DNA of 5,328 bases from CAYYAU01 sp964469765 [NCBI: uncultured Clostridia bacterium] (lineage in GTDB: Bacteria > UBA6262 > WVXT01 > CAYYAU01). Location: assembly GCA_964469765.1 (NCBI GenBank), contig CAYYAU010000095.1, positions 1-5,328 on the forward strand, written 5' to 3'. A program made the translations under genes and the position numbers. Position 1 is the stretch's first letter; each line of letters begins with the position of its first letter. Under the pieces are notes generated by a model, which worked only from the letters and a program-made list of their open reading frames with translations, did not search any database and was not told the DNA's origin. Of the stretch, positions 1 to 5,291 are shown piece by piece.

Positions 1-243
1 ATATGGCCTGAGATTTATTTCAAAAGTCTTCAGTTGGTTTTATTTTCAGATACAGGTACGTGTTATAAAAGAGCTGAGATTTATAATTTGAATCAATTAG
101 AGTTTAAAAATAGTATTGGTGTTGGATTAAGATTAAATATTTTCCTTATGCAGAATTATCCGTTTAGTTTGTCATTAGATTGGGCAATGAGAACAGATAC
201 TTTGGGTTCTGGATGGTATTTCTTTTTAGGTCCCAGCTTCTGA
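1..243 (+). CDS. C-terminal end of an outer-membrane beta-barrel protein (partial)
   Basis: The frame is open from the first base, so this is the last 80 residues of a longer gene and the internal TTG at 34 is not its start. The visible part alternates hydrophobic and polar residues as amphipathic strands do (IGVGLRLNIFL, then PFSLSLDWAM). It ends in a Gly-Trp-Tyr-Phe-Phe-Leu-Gly-Pro-Ser-Phe tail. A GVGLR strand followed by a final strand with C-terminal phenylalanine is typical of Omp85/BamA-type surface-antigen barrels and of TolB-like proteins with a barrel end, where the last residue is the BAM recognition signal. Membership of a specific family is inferred; the N-terminal domains that would decide it lie outside the window. 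No intrinsic terminator with a T-run follows the stop. Confidence 0.6.
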   Translation: MWPEIYFKSLQLVLFSDTGTCYKRAEIYNLNQLEFKNSIGVGLRLNIFLMQNYPFSLSLDWAMRTDTLGSGWYFFLGPSF

Positions 244-269
244 AAAAACCAAAAATCAAAAACCAAAAG
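243..269. repeat. A-rich CCAAAAA/TCAAAAA tract
   Basis: Directly after the barrel gene stop there are three imperfect heptamer-like units of the form AACCAAAA / AATCAAAA / AACCAAAA. The 12-mer AAAAACCAAAAA occurs here and, in reverse complement, near 5255-5270 in the ptsH-ptsI spacer. This looks like a low-complexity dispersed intergenic repeat. It could also give the minus strand a T-rich tail after the adjacent hairpin. Function unknown. Confidence 0.4.
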
Positions 270-270
270 C

Positions 271-309
271 CTCCCCTCACCCTGGTTCTTTCCCCAAGGG
301 GGAGAGGAG
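271..309. repeat. GC-rich imperfect hairpin, dispersed-repeat-like
   Basis: Positions 271-283 (CTCCCCTCACCCT) pair with 297-309 (AGGGGGAGAGGAG) in 11 of 13 positions around a 13-nt loop. This is a striking GC-rich island in AT-rich DNA. There is no T-run on the + side, so it is a poor + strand terminator. On the minus strand it would be followed by a T-rich stretch, but no gene converges on it. The CCCTCACCC...GGGGAGAGG style resembles dispersed palindromic intergenic repeats seen in many bacteria; assignment to a known family is not possible from one copy. Confidence 0.55.
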
Positions 310-330
310 AACTTGTCCTGAACAATGTTG

Positions 331-340
331 AAGGAAGGTG
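331..340 (+). promoter_or_regulatory. Strong ribosome binding site deciding the thiD2 start
   Basis: AAGGAAGGTG, continuing GAT, is a near-complete match to the anti-Shine-Dalgarno complement and ends 8 nt before the ATG at 349. It lies inside the extension that would be translated from the upstream ATG at 325. This argues that 349 is the true start. Confidence 0.75.
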
Positions 341-348
341 ATGGGATT

Positions 349-753
349 ATGGATAAAAAGGTATATAGAATTATTGATGTAAACTTTAATAGGGCTACTG
401 AAGGGCTAAGAGTGGTTGAGGACTATTTCAGATTTATAAAAGAGGATAAGGATGTTTCTAACAAGATTAAGAATATCAGACATAAACTTGATAGATTGTC
501 TTTGAGGTTCTATCCAGCACTTATAAAAGCAAGGGATATTCAAAAAGACTTTTTGAAAAGGAAACCGGAACATAAGAAAAAAGATATAAAGGAAGTTATT
601 TTTTCAAATTTTAAAAGAGTAGAACAGGCTGTAAGGGTCTTAGAAGAATACTCAAAATTAATTTCTAAAGAAACAGGGTTTCAAATGAAAAAAATGAGGT
701 TTTCTATTTACAGCCTTGAGAAAATAATTGTTAGAAAATATAAAAATGAATAG
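349..753 (+). CDS. thiD2: ThiD2-family hydroxymethylpyrimidine phosphate kinase, standalone
   Basis: The 134-residue soluble protein matches the ThiD2 domain. It opens with the hallmark RIIDVNFNRATEGLRVVED (residues 7-25), then RHKLD (44-48), ARDIQKD (61-67), a second helix NFKRVEQAVRVLEEYSKL (87-104) and the final MRFSIYSLEK (116-125). ThiD2 is known as an alternative, monofunctional HMP-P kinase, distinct from ribokinase-fold ThiD, that converts HMP-P to HMP-PP for ThiE. In many bacteria it is the N-terminal domain of a ThiD2-ThiE fusion; here it is a separate gene, with thiE one gene downstream. The start at 349 is preferred over the ATG at 325 because a strong ribosome binding site lies between them and the conserved block begins at residue 7. 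Its stop overlaps the PAP2 start by 8 nt. Older annotation may call such proteins thiamin-phosphate pyrophosphorylase. Confidence 0.85.
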   Translation: MDKKVYRIIDVNFNRATEGLRVVEDYFRFIKEDKDVSNKIKNIRHKLDRLSLRFYPALIKARDIQKDFLKRKPEHKKKDIKEVIFSNFKRVEQAVRVLEEYSKLISKETGFQMKKMRFSIYSLEKIIVRKYKNE

Positions 754-1510
754 ATTATTATTGTGTATATTATTTGTGGTCTACATCGTAAAGCCAGTTT
801 TTTCGGAAAAAAAGGCCTTTTTAAATACATTAAAAGAAGATTCAATCCATATATTAAGATCTCCTTTACGAGTTAAAAAAAGTCTTGTTACTGTTTCTAT
901 TCTGTCTACTGGATTTATTGGCTTTTTAATAACCGATGAAAAGATACAACCCTGTTTTGAAAAGGATAAGTGGAGTCAGTTTGATGGTGTTTTTAGTGTT
1001 ACGAAGTATTTAGGAGATGGAAGAGTAACCCTTACCGTATTTTCCCTGTATTATTTATATGGAAAGATATTTAATGATAGAAAAGCTCGGCATATTTTCT
1101 ATAAAGGAGTTGAAAGTTTTATTATAGCAGGATTATTGTGCAGTGGCTTAAAGGTTATTTTTGGAAGGGCAAGACCGTATTTGAATAAAGGAGCTTATGA
1201 TTTTTCATTGTTGGATTTTAGGAATTCAAGGATGTCTTTACCTTCTGGTCATGCTACAGTTGCTTTTAGTTTTGCTTCTGTAATTGATTCTAATACTCAC
1301 AATCTATTATTAAAAATGGGAGTTTATTCTGCAGCTGGCTTTTGTGCTTTATCCAGAGTGTATAATAATTGTCATTGGGCATCAGATATATTTTTAGGCA
1401 GTCTTTTAGGTTTTTATATAGGTAAGTATGTATGTAAGGAAAAAGATAGTAATCTATCTTTTAAGATACTTCCTTCAAAAAAATATTTAGTTTATAGATT
1501 TCGGTTCTAA
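746..1510 (+). CDS. PAP2-family membrane phosphatase with signal peptide
   Basis: All three PAP2 (type 2 phosphatidic acid phosphatase) signatures are intact in this 254-residue protein: K-x6-RP at 136-144, PSGH at 166-169, and SR-x5-H-x3-D at 203-214. His169 and His210 are therefore the expected catalytic histidines. Residues 1-20 look like a signal peptide or anchor, with possible cleavage after VFS. Further hydrophobic segments lie near 46-63, 94-106, 121-135, 191-202 and 214-228, so the active site most likely faces the periplasm. Known family members dephosphorylate lipid phosphates such as phosphatidic acid, undecaprenyl pyrophosphate or lipid A; the substrate here is not deducible. A TTG at 728 would add six residues before the signal peptide, so ATG 746 is preferred. 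No clear Shine-Dalgarno precedes it, and the 8-nt overlap with thiD2 suggests translational coupling. Its position inside a thiamin operon is odd. Confidence 0.87.
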   Translation: MNRLLLCILFVVYIVKPVFSEKKAFLNTLKEDSIHILRSPLRVKKSLVTVSILSTGFIGFLITDEKIQPCFEKDKWSQFDGVFSVTKYLGDGRVTLTVFSLYYLYGKIFNDRKARHIFYKGVESFIIAGLLCSGLKVIFGRARPYLNKGAYDFSLLDFRNSRMSLPSGHATVAFSFASVIDSNTHNLLLKMGVYSAAGFCALSRVYNNCHWASDIFLGSLLGFYIGKYVCKEKDSNLSFKILPSKKYLVYRFRF

Positions 1511-1514
1511 AAAG

Positions 1515-2135
1515 ATGTCAATCTTATACTTTGTTACGCCAATACTTAAAACTGAAAGGCAATATCTGAAATTAATTGAAAATGTGGTGAAGGCGGATGT
1601 GGATTGGATACAGCTTAGAATAAAGTCAATGCCTTATAGAGAGATACTTTCTATTTCAGATAAAGTAAGGAATATTATTCCTCGCTCAAAGAGGTTTATA
1701 CTTAATGATTATGTGGATATTGCGTTTCTATGTAATGCCGACGGAGTCCATTTAGGACAGAAAGATATTCCTGTTGTTGCAGCCAAGAAATTGTGCAATG
1801 GATTGAAGAGAAAATTGATTATTGGAAAATCAACACATTCCTTAAAAGAAGTAATTTCTGCTATAAAAGAGAAACCAGATTATATTAGTATTGGCCCAAT
1901 TTTTACAAGTTCTACAAAACCAGAATATACACCAATTGGAATTATTGGGTTAAGAAATATATTATTAAAAATTTCTTCAGGAATTTCTTTATTTACAATT
2001 GGGGGTATAAGTTTATATAATGTAAAGACAATTGTTTCATTAGGGATAAGGAATATTGCCTTAAGTGAATCGATATATAAAGCAAGAAATATAAACACCA
2101 CAGTGAAAAGATTAAAGGAAATTTTGAATACTTGA
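1515..2135 (+). CDS. thiE: Thiamin-phosphate synthase ThiE
   Basis: ThiE couples HMP-PP with hydroxyethylthiazole phosphate to give thiamin phosphate and pyrophosphate, in a cytoplasmic TIM barrel. The 206 residues are normal length for a single-domain enzyme. Visible motifs in order: IQLRIK (32-37, pyrophosphate-binding Arg/Lys), LNDYVDIA (63-70) with Asn64 and Asp65, ADGVHLGQKD (75-84), IGKSTHS (103-109), YISIGPIFTSSTKP (123-136) and FTIGGIS (160-166). At the phosphate-binding strand near the end (IALSES, 181-186) a glutamate seems to align with a serine found in B. subtilis ThiE; this is an eye alignment only. The gene starts 4 nt after the PAP2 stop with only a weak AAAAG upstream, consistent with coupled translation. 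It lacks the N-terminal ThiD2 domain often fused to it, which is supplied by the gene at 349. Confidence 0.94.
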   Translation: MSILYFVTPILKTERQYLKLIENVVKADVDWIQLRIKSMPYREILSISDKVRNIIPRSKRFILNDYVDIAFLCNADGVHLGQKDIPVVAAKKLCNGLKRKLIIGKSTHSLKEVISAIKEKPDYISIGPIFTSSTKPEYTPIGIIGLRNILLKISSGISLFTIGGISLYNVKTIVSLGIRNIALSESIYKARNINTTVKRLKEILNT

Positions 2136-2159
2136 TGTTTATTAGAAAAGGAAAAAAAT

Positions 2160-3437
2160 ATGAACATTATAGAGGATGCTAAAAAAGGTATTTCTAATTT
2201 TGCTATACAGAAAGTTTCTAAATCTGAGAATATTCCTATTGAGGTATTATCTGAGAAGATAGCCGATGGAAGGGTTGTTATTCCATTGAATTTACATAAA
2301 AGAAATAGAAAAAAATTTAGGATTATAGGGATTGGAGAGGGGTTAAGAACAAAGATAAATGCAAATATTGGTTCTTCACCTGATAGGATTAGTTTAAAAG
2401 AGGAAAGAAAAAAGTTAATGATAGCCATTTCTTTAGGAGCAGATACTGTAATGGACCTATCAACAGGAGGAGATTTAGAAAGGATTAGGAAAATGGTTTT
2501 GGAGGAGTCTGTTATTCCTGTGGGTACTGTTCCTATCTATGAAGCGGTGTGCAGAACCGCCAGAAGAAATAAAACAGTTGATGAAATGGATAAGGAAGAA
2601 CTCTTTGATATAATTGAAAATCAACTTTACCAAGGCGTTGATTTTATTACTGTGCATTGTGGAGTAACTATTAAAGTGATTGAAACATTAGAAAGGTTAG
2701 GCAGAGTTACGGATATAGTTAGTAGAGGTGGTTCATTTTTAGCAAAATGGATTCTCCATAATAAAAAAGAAAATCCATTGTTTGAAGAGTATGACAGGTT
2801 ATTAAAAATTGCTAAGAAGTATGATGCTTGTTTAAGTTTGGGTGATGGGTTAAGACCAGGATGTTTACAGGATGCAACGGATATTGTTCAGATTGAAGAG
2901 CTTTCTGTTTTAGGCGAGCTTGCAAAAGTATCTTTGAAGGAAAATGTTCAAGTAATGATTGAAGGGCCTGGGCATATTCCTCTTCATCAGGTTGAGTCAA
3001 ATGTTGTTTTGGAAAAGAGTATGTGTAACAATGCTCCTTTTTATGTTTTAGGTCCTTTGGTTACTGATATTTCTGCAGGATATGACCATATTACTGCGGC
3101 AATAGGTGGAGCAGTTGCTGCTTGGAAAGGAGCGGATTTTTTATGTTATGTAACCCCATCTGAACATTTAGGGTTACCAGATCAAAAAGACGTTGAAGAA
3201 GGAGTAATTGCAATGCGTATTGCTGCACATGCAGCTGATATTGCAAAGGGAATAGAGAATGCACCAAAATGGGATTTGACAATGTCAAAAGCACGAAAGA
3301 ATCTTGATTGGAGAACAATGGAATCATTGTCATTAAATAAAAATAGGTTTCAAGAAAAAAGAAAACACCGTAAATCAAAATTCTCTAAAACTTGTAGTAT
3401 GTGTGGAAAGTTCTGTGCAATTAGAGATAAAATATAA
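2160..3437 (+). CDS. thiC: Phosphomethylpyrimidine synthase ThiC (short form)
   Basis: ThiC is the radical SAM enzyme that rearranges aminoimidazole ribotide into HMP-P. The 425 residues match the short form of many anaerobes and archaea, without the extra N-terminal domain of the roughly 600-residue E. coli type. Conserved blocks are MDLSTGGD (98-105), GTVPIYEA (122-129), DFITVHCGV (161-169), SRGGSFLAKW (188-197), LSLGDGLRPGC (225-235), EGPGHIPLHQVE (268-279), AGYDHITAAIGGA (306-318) and TPSEHLGLPD (332-341). His272 and His336, 64 residues apart, correspond to the metal-binding histidine pair known in ThiC. The C-terminal cluster-binding cysteines are 412, 415 and 419 (CSMCGKFC), a CX2CX3C spacing, one residue shorter than the usual CX2CX4C. 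A Shine-Dalgarno AGGA (2149-2152) sits 7 nt before the ATG. The 24-nt gap after thiE leaves no room for a riboswitch. Confidence 0.97.
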   Translation: MNIIEDAKKGISNFAIQKVSKSENIPIEVLSEKIADGRVVIPLNLHKRNRKKFRIIGIGEGLRTKINANIGSSPDRISLKEERKKLMIAISLGADTVMDLSTGGDLERIRKMVLEESVIPVGTVPIYEAVCRTARRNKTVDEMDKEELFDIIENQLYQGVDFITVHCGVTIKVIETLERLGRVTDIVSRGGSFLAKWILHNKKENPLFEEYDRLLKIAKKYDACLSLGDGLRPGCLQDATDIVQIEELSVLGELAKVSLKENVQVMIEGPGHIPLHQVESNVVLEKSMCNNAPFYVLGPLVTDISAGYDHITAAIGGAVAAWKGADFLCYVTPSEHLGLPDQKDVEEGVIAMRIAAHAADIAKGIENAPKWDLTMSKARKNLDWRTMESLSLNKNRFQEKRKHRKSKFSKTCSMCGKFCAIRDKI

Positions 3438-3444
3438 GGAGAGG
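3436..3444 (+). promoter_or_regulatory. Strong ribosome binding site of the pseudopilin gene
   Basis: AAGGAGAGG overlaps the last two bases of the thiC stop codon and lies 8 nt before the ATG at 3453. With only 15 nt between the genes, the pseudopilin is probably on the same transcript as thiC but translated independently and efficiently. Confidence 0.7.
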
Positions 3445-3452
3445 GTATCTCT

Positions 3453-3833
3453 ATGAGCAAAAAGGGAGTTACATATTTAGAGCTTATTTTAGCTTTAGCG
3501 ATTGTATCGTATGTAGTATTAGCGTTTGCTCAATTGCTTTTTAGAAATACATTGTCTGTACAGAGTTCTCAGTTTCGTACTACTGCGTATAATTACGCTG
3601 TTGATAAAATGGACGAAATAAAGAATATGAGAGAGAGTTTAGGTTTTGATGCAATATCTCCTGGCTCTTGGACTGCTGAGTCAAGCGAAATTAATGGGAA
3701 GGTATTTACAAGGCTTGTGACGGTTAGTGCATTATCCTCTTCATTAAAAAGAATTTATATTGAGGTAAGCTGGAGCGAAGGGGGACAAACCAGAGATGTT
3801 GAAATTACCTCAATGATAGCTGCGTATAACTGA
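3453..3833 (+). CDS. Type IV pilin-like / type II secretion pseudopilin (PilV/GspI-like)
   Basis: The 126-residue protein has a textbook class III signal: a short basic leader MSKKG, the prepilin peptidase site Gly5-Val6, and glutamate at mature position +5 (Glu10). A hydrophobic helix follows at about 6-30. The rest is a small globular domain with strand-like segments (KVFTRLVTVS 83-92, RIYIEVSWSEG 100-110, DVEITSMIAA 115-124), as in minor pilins of the PilV/GspI type, which prime or cap a pilus or pseudopilus. It would be processed at the inner membrane and act in the periplasm or at the cell surface. No other pilus gene is visible, and the neighbours have unrelated roles. The exact subfamily is uncertain; the pseudopilin call itself is firm. 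Confidence 0.83.
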   Translation: MSKKGVTYLELILALAIVSYVVLAFAQLLFRNTLSVQSSQFRTTAYNYAVDKMDEIKNMRESLGFDAISPGSWTAESSEINGKVFTRLVTVSALSSSLKRIYIEVSWSEGGQTRDVEITSMIAAYN

Positions 3834-3861
3834 TACTTGTGCGATATTCTACGAATGTCAT

Positions 3862-3944
3862 ATTGTAAATTGGATATTGGAAATTTAAAATTTTAGAATG
3901 TAAAGAAAAAAGCAATAAAGAATTTACAATTTTCATTTTACAAT
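3862..3944. repeat. Inverted/direct ATTTACAAT-type repeat cluster in intergenic spacer
   Basis: ATTGTAAATT at 3862-3871 is the exact reverse complement of AATTTACAAT at 3921-3930. A second forward copy, TTTACAAT, follows at 3937-3944 about 15 bases further on. The surrounding DNA is almost pure A/T with short palindromic patches such as AAATTTAAAATTTT (3881-3894). The cluster fills most of the 139-nt gap between the pseudopilin and EIID genes. It could form a weak AT stem with a 49-nt loop. It has no terminator-like GC stem and no convincing promoter. It resembles low-complexity dispersed intergenic repeats; function unknown. Confidence 0.45.
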
Positions 3945-3972
3945 GATGTATTAAGTATGAAAAGTTAAAAAT

Positions 3973-4713
3973 ATGGAAAAGCTTTGGACAATATTTTTTA
4001 GGTCTTTTTTTCTTCAGTCGTTATGGAACTTTGAGAGAATGCAGAATATTGGTTTTGTCTATATGATAGCTGGGTTTATAAAGAAGATGAAAATCTCTTT
4101 TGAAGAAAAAAGGGATATTTTTAAAAGGCATTTAGAATTTTTTAATATCCATCCTTATTTTGCTCCATTGATAGCAGGTATGGTTGTTTCTTTAGAAGAA
4201 CAGAAAGCTGACCCAAAAAGGATATCAACTTTTAAGATGACATTTTCCGGTCCATTGGCAGCAATGGGAGATACACTTTTTTGGGGAACATGGTCTCCGT
4301 TTGTTGGTTTGTTGGGTGTGTGTTTATTTGTTATATTTAGTTCAGGTTCTTTATGGAGAGGGACGTTTTGGATAGTTCTATTAATTACCATTTTTCTTTA
4401 TAATATTTTACATTTTCATGTAAAGATTAAAGGACTGAAATTTGGGTATAAAGATAAAACAGAAATCTTTGGTAAGATTCAACGAATGCCAACAAAAAGA
4501 GTAATTTTCTATTGTAGGATTGGAGGAGTGGTATTTTCTTTACTGCTACTTTTAATTAAGTTTTGGAGTTTCACTTATTACATTGATAAGATGCTTTTTT
4601 TATTGATTTTTTTCTTAACTTTATACTTAAATAAAAAAGGAATCAACATAATAAGACTTTTTTATATTATATTAGGAGTAGTATATCTTTTGGTTATACT
4701 ATTTGGTTATTGA
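3973..4713 (+). CDS. PTS mannose/fructose/sorbose family EIID component
   Basis: EIID is, with EIIC, a membrane subunit of mannose-family PTS permeases. The 246-residue protein carries the family pattern from its first residues: RSFFLQSLWNFERMQNIGFVY (10-30), KRHLEFFNIHPYFAPLIAGM (51-70), DPKRISTFKMTFSGPLAAMGDTLFWGTW (80-107). The C-terminal half is strongly hydrophobic, with likely membrane segments near 109-123, 130-147, 177-198, 206-218 and 226-245. It is somewhat shorter than the roughly 270-280 residues I would expect for sugar-transporting enterobacterial EIID. The start ATG has no strong Shine-Dalgarno, only AAAAG nearby. HPr follows after one base, so the two are translationally linked. 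EIIA, EIIB and EIIC genes, usually adjacent, are absent; a pseudopilin gene lies upstream instead. Confidence 0.9.
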   Translation: MEKLWTIFFRSFFLQSLWNFERMQNIGFVYMIAGFIKKMKISFEEKRDIFKRHLEFFNIHPYFAPLIAGMVVSLEEQKADPKRISTFKMTFSGPLAAMGDTLFWGTWSPFVGLLGVCLFVIFSSGSLWRGTFWIVLLITIFLYNILHFHVKIKGLKFGYKDKTEIFGKIQRMPTKRVIFYCRIGGVVFSLLLLLIKFWSFTYYIDKMLFLLIFFLTLYLNKKGINIIRLFYIILGVVYLLVILFGY

Positions 4714-4714
4714 G

Positions 4715-4981
4715 ATGATAGAAAAAAGTTTCAAATTAGAAAATAAATTAGGCTTACATATTAGACCTGCGTATTTACTTGCTCAAATAGCAAGTAAGTA
4801 TAATTCACAGGTTACTATTATAAAAGACAGTTTAAAAGTCAATGCCACCAGTATTCTTGAAATTATGTCATTGAATGCTCCTTTTGGAACAGAGATTAAG
4901 ATTATTGTTGAAGGGCAAGATGAACAGGATTGTATAAAGGAATTAGAAGAAATAATCCAAAGAAAGTTTGATGAGGAGTGA
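4715..4981 (+). CDS. ptsH: Phosphocarrier protein HPr
   Basis: HPr passes phosphate from enzyme I to EIIA domains in the cytoplasm. The 88-residue protein has the active-site motif KLGLHIRPAYLLAQIA with the phosphorylatable histidine exactly at position 15. The second motif VNATSILEIMSL (42-53) has serine at position 46, the site phosphorylated by HPr kinase/phosphorylase in many bacteria. This suggests regulatory phosphorylation is possible; no hprK is in the window. The ATG at 4715 is preferred over a TTG at 4703 because it gives the standard length and His15/Ser46 numbering and lies one base after the EIID stop. The ribosome binding site is poor, consistent with coupling to EIID. Enzyme I follows but is separated by an unusually long 310-nt spacer. 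Confidence 0.95.
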   Translation: MIEKSFKLENKLGLHIRPAYLLAQIASKYNSQVTIIKDSLKVNATSILEIMSLNAPFGTEIKIIVEGQDEQDCIKELEEIIQRKFDEE

Positions 4982-4992
4982 GAAGGAGGAAG
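4982..4992 (+). promoter_or_regulatory. Orphan Shine-Dalgarno-like sequence after ptsH
   Basis: GAAGGAGGAAG begins immediately after the ptsH stop codon and contains an excellent Shine-Dalgarno core, but no start codon follows at a usable distance. It matches 10 of 11 positions with GAAAGAGGAAG at 5279-5289, the functional site in front of ptsI. It may be the displaced original ptsI ribosome binding site or one half of a target duplication. Confidence 0.45.
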
Positions 4993-5174
4993 CAGAAAAA
5001 AAATTTTCTTAAATCTGAATAAATTTTTTTAACGCTAAAAAATTTCAGGCTTAGCGATACAGAAAAATTGAAACTCGCCCTTCGGGCTCAAACATCAATT
5101 TTTCCAGAAGTGAGGATGGCGCCTTTATTTTTTAGCTAAAATTTATAATGATTTTGAAAATTTATTTTCCGCTT
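4990..5174. repeat. Long imperfect palindrome (~185 nt) in the ptsH-ptsI spacer, MITE-like or structured RNA
   Basis: The two halves are reverse complements over most of their length, centred on 5082. Paired blocks from outside in: 4990-5008 with 5156-5174 (17 of 19), 5020-5027 with 5138-5145 (8 of 8), 5034-5043 with 5127-5136 (10 of 10), 5047-5050 with 5121-5124, 5062-5071 with 5095-5104 (10 of 10), and the tip GCCC 5077-5080 with GGGC 5084-5087 around a TTC loop. Small internal loops separate the blocks. No open reading frame of useful length lies inside. Such an element inside a two-gene operon could be a non-autonomous mobile palindromic element (MITE), a relic of one, or a long RNA hairpin affecting ptsI expression. 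The pairing is seen directly; the nature of the element is inferred. Confidence 0.75.
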
Positions 5175-5278
5175 GGAGAAAAAGAAAAACAAAGGGACAA
5201 CAAAATGACAGAAGAAAGAAACTGGAAATAGGTTTGGTCTGGTTAGTGGTTACGGTTTTTTGGTTTTTCTAATAAAAA
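5175..5278. other. Rest of the ptsH-ptsI spacer, non-coding, with a GGTT-rich tract
   Basis: The first half is purine-rich (AGAAAAAGAAAAAC style) with only an eight-codon ATG frame (5205-5231) that I do not regard as a gene. Positions 5231-5270 are a run of degenerate GGTT/GGTTTTT units. The reverse complement shares the 12-mer AAAAACCAAAAA with the tract at 243-269. No terminator or recognisable promoter is visible. Confidence 0.4.
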
Positions 5279-5289
5279 GAAAGAGGAAG
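5279..5289 (+). promoter_or_regulatory. Ribosome binding site of ptsI
   Basis: GAAAGAGGAAG contains a GAGG core ending 5 nt before ATG 5292 and 8 nt before ATG 5295. The second spacing is the better one. The sequence is a near-copy of the orphan site at 4982-4992. Confidence 0.6.
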
Positions 5290-5291
5290 TT

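Noticed and set aside
8-84. CTGAGATTTAT occurs twice (8-18 and 74-84) and looks like the CTGAGA box of a TPP riboswitch
   Set aside because: Both copies lie inside the barrel coding frame, each encoding Glu-Ile-Tyr. No ACCTGAT-type partner or surrounding helices are seen, and the operon start is more than 250 bases away.
325-348. Upstream ATG giving an eight-residue longer ThiD2
   Set aside because: The strong ribosome binding site at 331-340 lies within this extension and positions the ATG at 349, and the ThiD2 family block starts soon after that methionine.
1880-2428. Long minus-strand open frame (182 codons)
   Set aside because: It runs antisense across the thiE-thiC junction. It reads as a hydrophobic Phe/Ile-rich shadow of AT-rich genes, and both sense genes are unmistakable.
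3870-3899. Possible promoter for EIID, TTGGAT then 18 bases then TAGAAT
   Set aside because: Both boxes are imperfect and lie in low-complexity A/T repeat sequence; support is too weak to annotate.
5062-5104. Inner hairpin of the spacer as an intrinsic terminator after ptsH
   Set aside because: The GC core is only four base pairs and is separated by internal loops from the AT arm. The stem is not followed by a T-run; TTTTT is inside the paired arm and is followed by CCAGAAG.
5142-5150. Perfect TATAAT (5144-5149), a possible -10 box for a separate ptsI promoter
   Set aside because: No acceptable -35 element lies 16-18 bases upstream and no extended -10 TG is present. In such AT-rich DNA the hexamer is expected by chance, and it is part of the palindrome arm.
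5205-5231. Eight-codon ATG open frame in the ptsH-ptsI spacer
   Set aside because: Too short, without a convincing ribosome binding site, and with no sign of conservation that could be judged from one sequence.
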